Source: Devosia sp.
Lineage (GTDB): Bacteria > Pseudomonadota > Alphaproteobacteria > Rhizobiales > Devosiaceae
Direction of reading: 5' to 3'
Assembly: GCA_028290225.1 (NCBI GenBank)
Contig: JAQGKH010000159.1
Span: forward strand, 1-11,479
Length of the DNA: 11,479 nt
A model generated the notes under the pieces. That model ran no database searches, was not told where the DNA came from, and was given only the letters and a program-made list of their open reading frames with translations. Shown here piece after piece: positions 7,315 through 11,479 of the stretch. The position numbers were made by a program, and so were the translations under genes. How positions within the stretch are numbered: the first letter of the stretch is position 1; every line of letters begins with the position of its first letter.

Positions 7315-7589
7315 TTGGCCAGGCGGCTCCTGTGATCGGCAACCACGCGGCCGAGGAACTCAGCGTCGACGCCGGCTGGCGGCACTTCCTGCCCCATGAC
7401 CCATTTCAGCAGAGCGGGGTCTTCCTCATCGAGCAATGCTTCGAAGCGGTCGAGATCGGTGAGGCTCAGCGTGTCCACATGCGCATCGGCATAGGGACCG
7501 AGTACCAGGTCCATCTCGCGCGTCCCGCGGTGCCAGGCGCGGTAGCGCATTCTCTTGCGGCGCATGGCAGTGTCGTCACGGGCAGTCAT
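7311..7589 (-). CDS. sdhE: FAD assembly factor SdhE (succinate dehydrogenase assembly factor 2, DUF339)
   Basis: This 92-residue protein belongs to the small helical family that promotes covalent attachment of FAD to the flavoprotein subunit of succinate dehydrogenase and related enzymes in the cytoplasm. The diagnostic RGxxE motif is present as RGTRE at residues 21-25, within a basic N-terminal stretch MRRKRMRYRAWHRG, followed by EMDLVLGPYAD. The length agrees with the usual 80-100. The frame stays open to an upstream start at 7640, which would add 17 residues unlike the family and overlap the recG side, so I chose the ATG at 7589. Its ribosome binding site is weak. The stop codon overlaps the mfd start by ATGA, making sdhE the first gene of an sdhE-mfd operon divergent from recG. 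I recall the same linkage in other rhizobia, with no known functional reason. Confidence 0.9.
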   Translation of the reverse strand: MTARDDTAMRRKRMRYRAWHRGTREMDLVLGPYADAHVDTLSLTDLDRFEALLDEEDPALLKWVMGQEVPPAGVDAEFLGRVVADHRSRLAK

Positions 7590-7692
7590 TGAGCGCCATG
7601 ATCCTGGTTGCGGTTGATTGAATGGCTTTCTTAACGTCAATACGGTGGCTTGTCAGCAGGCTCGTCCCTGCCCGCACTTCAGGAATTCGCCG
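7590..7692. promoter_or_regulatory. Divergent promoter region between sdhE and recG
   Basis: About 103 bp separate the two chosen start codons. On the minus strand TTGACG (7640-7635) is a good -35 hexamer for sdhE-mfd, but the sequence 17 nt on (TCAACC) is a poor -10. On the plus strand I see no convincing recG promoter. The region is the only plausible place for both promoters, but no exact site is supported. Confidence 0.3.
7681..7684 (+). promoter_or_regulatory. Ribosome binding site that sets a TTG start for recG
   Basis: AGGA lies 8 nt before the TTG at 7693. This is the only purine-rich site suitably placed before the point where RecG homology begins. It supports the TTG over the longer frame from 7618, whose first 25 residues do not resemble RecG. 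Confidence 0.6.
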
Positions 7693-9801
7693 TTGTCCCG
7701 ACCCAGCTCCCTTGATCCGCTGTTTCGCTCGCTCCACGCGATCAAGGGCGTTGGCGACAAGCTCGCGGCATTGCTGTCGCGCTTTTTCAGTGCTCCCGAG
7801 GGGCAGGAAGCGATTGCCCTCGATATCTTGATGCACATGCCCTCTGGTGTCGTTGACCGACGCCGGCAGGTCGGCATCGCCGAGGCTTACCTCAACCAGA
7901 TGGTGACCCTGCGGCTCCATATCGACCGGCACCAGCCGCCACCCCGTGGCAAGCCGCATATTCCGCACCGGGTGTTCGCGCATGACCAAACAGGCGAGGT
8001 GCATCTGGTATTCTTCCGGGCACAAGGCGGCTGGGTGGAAAAGGCGCTGCCCATTGGCGAAGAACGGATCGTTTCGGGGCAAATCGGGTTCTTCAACGGC
8101 GAAAAGCAGATCACCCATCCCGACTACATCGTGGAAACGGACAAGTTCGACACCCTGCCGCTGGTGGAGCCGGTTTACCCACTCACCAACGGGCTGAGCT
8201 CCAAGGCTCTGGCCAAGCTGGTGCGGCAGGTGGTCGAGGGATTGCCCGAGCTGCCCGAGTGGATCGACGCGGAAACCATGGCTGGTCGAGGCTGGCCCAG
8301 TTTTGCCCAAGCCATGCGCGCGGTTCATCTGCCCAACAACCCGGCCGAGAGCGAACTTTGGTCCCCGGCCCGGATGCGGCTGGCTTATGACGAATATCTT
8401 GCCGGGCAACTGACGCTGCAGCTGATCCGCTCCACTATGGTCGCGGCGCGCGGGGTGGCTCGGAAGTTCACCGGGGAGATCACCGGACGGGTCGCCGCTG
8501 CCCTGCCCTTTTCCCTGACCGAAGGGCAAGTGCTTGCCGTCGAGGATATCCGCTCCGATCTGGCGCGTCCGGAACGCATGTCGCGGCTACTGCAGGGCGA
8601 TGTTGGCGCGGGCAAGACCGTCGTGGCGCTGATGGCAATGGCGGCGGTGGCGGAAGGCGGGGCGCAGTCGGCGATGATGGCGCCCACCGAATTGCTGGCC
8701 AGCCAGCATTACCGGACCTTGAAGCCGCTTTGCGAGGCTGCGGGGCTGGGCTGCGAACTGCTGACCGGCAAGATGCCAACTGGCGAGCGGCGGGCCATAC
8801 TGGAGCGGATCGCCAGTGGCGAGACCACGATCGTCGTCGGCACGCATGCGCTGTTTCAATCCGGGGTGGTGTTCCACGACCTTGGGCTGACGGTCGTTGA
8901 TGAGCAGCATCGGTTCGGGGTCCATCAGCGGCTGGCGCTGTCCGACAAGGGGCGGCACACCGACCTGCTGGTGATGACCGCGACGCCGATCCCGCGCACG
9001 CTGGTGCTGACCCATTTCGGCGACATGGCCGTCAGCGTGTTGCGCGAAAAGCCACGTGGCCGGCAGCCGATCGACACGGCAGTGCTGTCGATCAAGGATT
9101 ACGGGCGCGTGGTGGCGCGGTTGCAGGCGCGGCTGGCAGAGGGCGCGCAGGCTTTTTGGGTGTGCCCGCTGGTGGAAGAAAGCGAGCATCTCGAGGTCGT
9201 GGCGGCAGAGGATCGCTTTGCGGCGTTGCGGGAGGTGTTTGGCGATCAGGTGGCGCTGGTGCACGGGCGCATGAGCGCGGCGGCAAAGGCCGAGGTCATG
9301 AACAATTTTGCGGCAAATGAGCTCAAGCTGCTTGTCGCAACCACCGTGATCGAAGTGGGCGTTGATGTGCCCAATGCCAGCATCATGATCATCGAACATG
9401 CCGAACGCTTCGGGCTGGCGCAGTTGCATCAGTTGCGCGGCAGGGTCGGGCGAGGCGGGCAGCGTTCGGCCTGCCTGTTGCTGTTCAAGGAACCACTGAG
9501 TGAAACAGCACGGGCCCGGCTCGATACGATCAAAAGCACTGAGGATGGATTCGAGATCGCCGAGCGCGACCTTGAACTGCGCGGCCAAGGCGACGTACTC
9601 GGCACCCGGCAATCCGGGATGCCCGGCTATCGCCTCGCGGTGCCGGATGTGCATCGGCATCTGCTGGACTTTGCGCACGACGATGCCAAGGCGGCGCTGC
9701 GAGACAATCCGGGTTTGATCGGCGAACGCGGCGAGGCGTTGCGCACCCTGCTCTACCTGTTCCGCAAGGACCAAGCAATCCAGCTGATCCGGGCTGGATA
9801 G
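7693..9801 (+). CDS. recG: ATP-dependent DNA helicase RecG
   Basis: RecG reverses stalled replication forks and unwinds branched DNA, D-loops and R-loops. From the TTG at 7693 the product is 702 residues, close to the family length of about 690-705. An N-terminal segment SLDPLFRSLHAIKGVGDKLA (6-25) contains a helix-hairpin-helix-like GVG turn and leads into the wedge/OB domain (about 50-170). The SF2 motor has Walker A GDVGAGKT at 302-309, DEQH at 403-406, TATPIPRT at 429-436 and QLRGRVGRG at 580-588. The C-terminal TRG motif ERDLELRGQGDVLGTRQSG is at 624-642. All catalytic motifs are intact. The frame is open to another TTG at 7618, but the 25 extra residues look spurious, and AGGA sits 8 nt before the inner TTG. 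The gene diverges from sdhE-mfd and stops 2 nt short of the convergent glmS stop. Confidence 0.97.
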   Translation: MSRPSSLDPLFRSLHAIKGVGDKLAALLSRFFSAPEGQEAIALDILMHMPSGVVDRRRQVGIAEAYLNQMVTLRLHIDRHQPPPRGKPHIPHRVFAHDQTGEVHLVFFRAQGGWVEKALPIGEERIVSGQIGFFNGEKQITHPDYIVETDKFDTLPLVEPVYPLTNGLSSKALAKLVRQVVEGLPELPEWIDAETMAGRGWPSFAQAMRAVHLPNNPAESELWSPARMRLAYDEYLAGQLTLQLIRSTMVAARGVARKFTGEITGRVAAALPFSLTEGQVLAVEDIRSDLARPERMSRLLQGDVGAGKTVVALMAMAAVAEGGAQSAMMAPTELLASQHYRTLKPLCEAAGLGCELLTGKMPTGERRAILERIASGETTIVVGTHALFQSGVVFHDLGLTVVDEQHRFGVHQRLALSDKGRHTDLLVMTATPIPRTLVLTHFGDMAVSVLREKPRGRQPIDTAVLSIKDYGRVVARLQARLAEGAQAFWVCPLVEESEHLEVVAAEDRFAALREVFGDQVALVHGRMSAAAKAEVMNNFAANELKLLVATTVIEVGVDVPNASIMIIEHAERFGLAQLHQLRGRVGRGGQRSACLLLFKEPLSETARARLDTIKSTEDGFEIAERDLELRGQGDVLGTRQSGMPGYRLAVPDVHRHLLDFAHDDAKAALRDNPGLIGERGEALRTLLYLFRKDQAIQLIRAG

Positions 9802-9803
9802 GC

Positions 9804-11479
9804 CTACTCCACCGTTACGGACTTGGCCAAGTTGCGGGGCTGGTCGACGTCAGTGCCCATGAACACGGCCGTATGGTAGGCCAGCAACTGCACTGGGATG
9901 CAGGCGAGGATCGGCGCGACGAAGCTGTCGACATGGGGGATTTCGATGATGTCGGCCACGCCGTGCCCGACGGTTTTTGCGCCCTCGGCATCAGTGATGA
10001 GAATGATCTTGCCGCCCCGCGCCGCCACTTCCTGCATGTTGGACAGTGTTTTATCCACCAGCTCGTCGGACGGTGCGACGACGATCACCGGCATGTCTTC
10101 GTCCACCAGGGCGATGGGGCCGTGCTTGAGCTCCCCTGCGGCATAACCTTCAGCGTGGATATAGCTGATTTCCTTGAGCTTCAGCGCGCCTTCCATGGCG
10201 ATGGGGAACATCGGGCCCCGGCCCAGATACAGCACGTCCTTGGCTCGTGAAAGGCGCTTGGCGATGTCCATGATCTGCGCTTCGGCGGCCAAAGCGGCCG
10301 ACACTGCCGTAGGCAGGCTGGTGAGGGCGCGTACCAGTTCCGCTTCCTTCTCCGAACTCAGCACGCCGCGGGCGCGACCGGCGGCAATGGCGAGGCTGGC
10401 GAGAGCGGTCAGTTGGGCGGTGAGCGCCTTGGTGGAGGCGACGCCGATTTCGGGACCGCACAAAATGGGGAAGACGACGCCGGATTCGCGGGCGATCGTT
10501 GATTCCAGCGTGTTGACCAAAGAAGCCACGTGCTGCCCTTGGCGGGCGCAATATCGCAATGCGGCGAGCGTATCGGCCGTTTCACCGGACTGGGAGATGA
10601 ACAGCGACAACCCGCCGCGCTCCAGCGGTGGATCGCGATAGCGGAACTCGGAGGCGACGTCGATATCCACCGGCAAGCGGGCAAATCGTTCGAACCAGTA
10701 TTTGGCGACGGCCCCGGCGAGATAGGCGGTGCCACAGGCACTGATGGTCAGACGTGTCAGATCGGCGAAGTTGAAGGGTAGAGTTTCGCGCAAGGCCACC
10801 CGCTCGGCGCCCATATCCACATAATGGCTGAGCGTATGGGAGATGGTTTCTGGCTGCTCGTAGATCTCCTTGGCCATGAAATGGCGATGATTGCCTTTGT
10901 CGACAAGGAGCGCCGAGGCTTGGGAAATCTGCTGCTCGCGCTGCACCACCGCATCGCGACCATCGCGGATTGTGACGCCTTGCGGGGTGATGACGGCCCA
11001 GTCGCCGTCCTCAAGATAGGTCAGGCGCGAGGTGAACGGCGCCAGGGCCATGGCGTCGGATCCCAGATACATTTCGGTGGTGCCATAACCAATCGCCAGG
11101 GGCGCACCATGGCGGGCGGCGATCAGCAGGCCTTCGCAGTCCTTGAACAGGAAGGCCAGCGCAAAGGCACCGCGCAGTTGCTTGAGCGTCCGCGCGACTG
11201 CCAGTTCAGGATCGGCGCCCCTGTCCAATTCGCGGCTGGTCCATAGGGCAACGGATTCGGTATCGGTCTGGGTCTTCGGCAGGTAGCCGTCCTTAGCGAG
11301 ATCGGCCAGCAACTCACGAAAGTTCTCGATGATGCCGTTGTGGACCACGGCCACGCGATCGGTTGCATGGGGATGGGCGTTTTGCTCCGTCGGAGCGCCA
11401 TGGGTCGCCCAGCGCGTATGACCGATGCCGATGCGGCCGCCGAGTGGTTCGAAGGCGAGCTTTTGTGCGAGATTGCCCA
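9804..11479 (-). CDS. glmS: Glutamine-fructose-6-phosphate aminotransferase, isomerizing (partial, 5' end outside window)
   Basis: GlmS converts fructose-6-phosphate and glutamine to glucosamine-6-phosphate, the first committed step to UDP-GlcNAc for peptidoglycan and lipopolysaccharide. 557 residues are present. Aligning HTRWATHG with its place in E. coli GlmS suggests about 51 N-terminal residues are missing, including catalytic Cys1, for a total near 608. The glutaminase part shows HTRWATHG, NAHPH and VVHNGIIENF just inside the right edge. The linker has HRHFMAKEIYEQP. The first SIS domain has SACGTAYLAG and SQSGETADT. The second has the segment with HAEGYAAGELKHG, holding the sugar-isomerase Glu and His. 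The protein ends in NLAKSVTVE with the active-site lysine, matching E. coli as I remember it. The gene converges on recG with a two-base gap and no room for a terminator. glmU is a likely upstream neighbour, beyond the window. Confidence 0.98.
   Translation of the reverse strand, partial: GNLAQKLAFEPLGGRIGIGHTRWATHGAPTEQNAHPHATDRVAVVHNGIIENFRELLADLAKDGYLPKTQTDTESVALWTSRELDRGADPELAVARTLKQLRGAFALAFLFKDCEGLLIAARHGAPLAIGYGTTEMYLGSDAMALAPFTSRLTYLEDGDWAVITPQGVTIRDGRDAVVQREQQISQASALLVDKGNHRHFMAKEIYEQPETISHTLSHYVDMGAERVALRETLPFNFADLTRLTISACGTAYLAGAVAKYWFERFARLPVDIDVASEFRYRDPPLERGGLSLFISQSGETADTLAALRYCARQGQHVASLVNTLESTIARESGVVFPILCGPEIGVASTKALTAQLTALASLAIAAGRARGVLSSEKEAELVRALTSLPTAVSAALAAEAQIMDIAKRLSRAKDVLYLGRGPMFPIAMEGALKLKEISYIHAEGYAAGELKHGPIALVDEDMPVIVVAPSDELVDKTLSNMQEVAARGGKIILITDAEGAKTVGHGVADIIEIPHVDSFVAPILACIPVQLLAYHTAVFMGTDVDQPRNLAKSVTVE

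Noticed and set aside
3811..7335. Two very long plus-strand open frames (507 and 527 codons) antisense to mfd
   Set aside because: Both are mirror frames of a clear mfd gene in GC-rich DNA. The translations are rich in His, Gly, Asp, Gln and Arg with no recognisable domain, and their starts have no convincing ribosome binding site. Scarcity of TTA, CTA and TCA codons in mfd explains their length.
8587..9774. 395-codon minus-strand frame antisense to recG, and the 317-codon one at 7576-8529
   Set aside because: Same composition effect opposite a clear recG gene. The second also runs into the recG-sdhE gap. No domain or plausible start signal is seen.
1..11479. A novel defence, mobile or biosynthetic system
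   Set aside because: All intact genes are recognised housekeeping or widespread families, with no mobile-element genes, repeats, att sites or foreign-looking composition apparent to reading.

Overview
The window is GC-rich chromosomal DNA with the gene content and order of an alphaproteobacterium, most likely a member of the Hyphomicrobiales (Rhizobiales). Devosia or a relative is a guess, not a demonstrated assignment. The supports are an IalB-family periplasmic protein, an alphaproteobacterial type of ubiquinone hydroxylase, and the arrangement mfd-sdhE / recG / glmS, which I recall as conserved in rhizobia. Coding density is high, every long frame is intact, and I see no transposase, integrase, phage gene, tRNA, rRNA or CRISPR array.

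Layout. Left edge to about 1.5 kb, minus strand: a terC-family membrane protein gene followed directly by qor (NADPH:quinone oxidoreductase, cut by the window edge). The terC stop and the qor start are adjacent, so the two are probably one transcription unit. A 174-bp divergent gap leads to a plus-strand UbiH/UbiF-type FAD monooxygenase (1713-2894). That gene converges on a minus-strand ialB-like gene for a secreted protein with Ala/Pro-rich flanks, and a compact hairpin lies between them. Next, on the minus strand, sdhE (FAD assembly factor for succinate dehydrogenase) and mfd (transcription-repair coupling factor, 1163 aa) overlap by ATGA and form an operon. recG is divergent from sdhE on the plus strand and probably starts at a TTG codon. 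recG converges on glmS (minus strand, 5' end outside the window) with only two bases between their stop codons.

How the genes relate. Mfd and RecG are homologous SF2 DNA translocases sharing the helicase core and the TRG motif. Mfd removes stalled RNA polymerase and recruits the Uvr system, while RecG remodels stalled forks and R-loops. SdhE, the UbiH-like hydroxylase and Qor all touch flavin or quinone chemistry of the respiratory chain, but they lie in separate transcription units and no shared pathway is shown. GlmS makes glucosamine-6-phosphate for the cell envelope.

I looked for an undescribed system and do not see one. The notable points are details: start-site corrections, tight gene junctions, low-complexity tails on TerC and IalB, and non-canonical residues in the hydroxylase flavin motif. 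The very long frames antisense to mfd and recG look like composition shadows.
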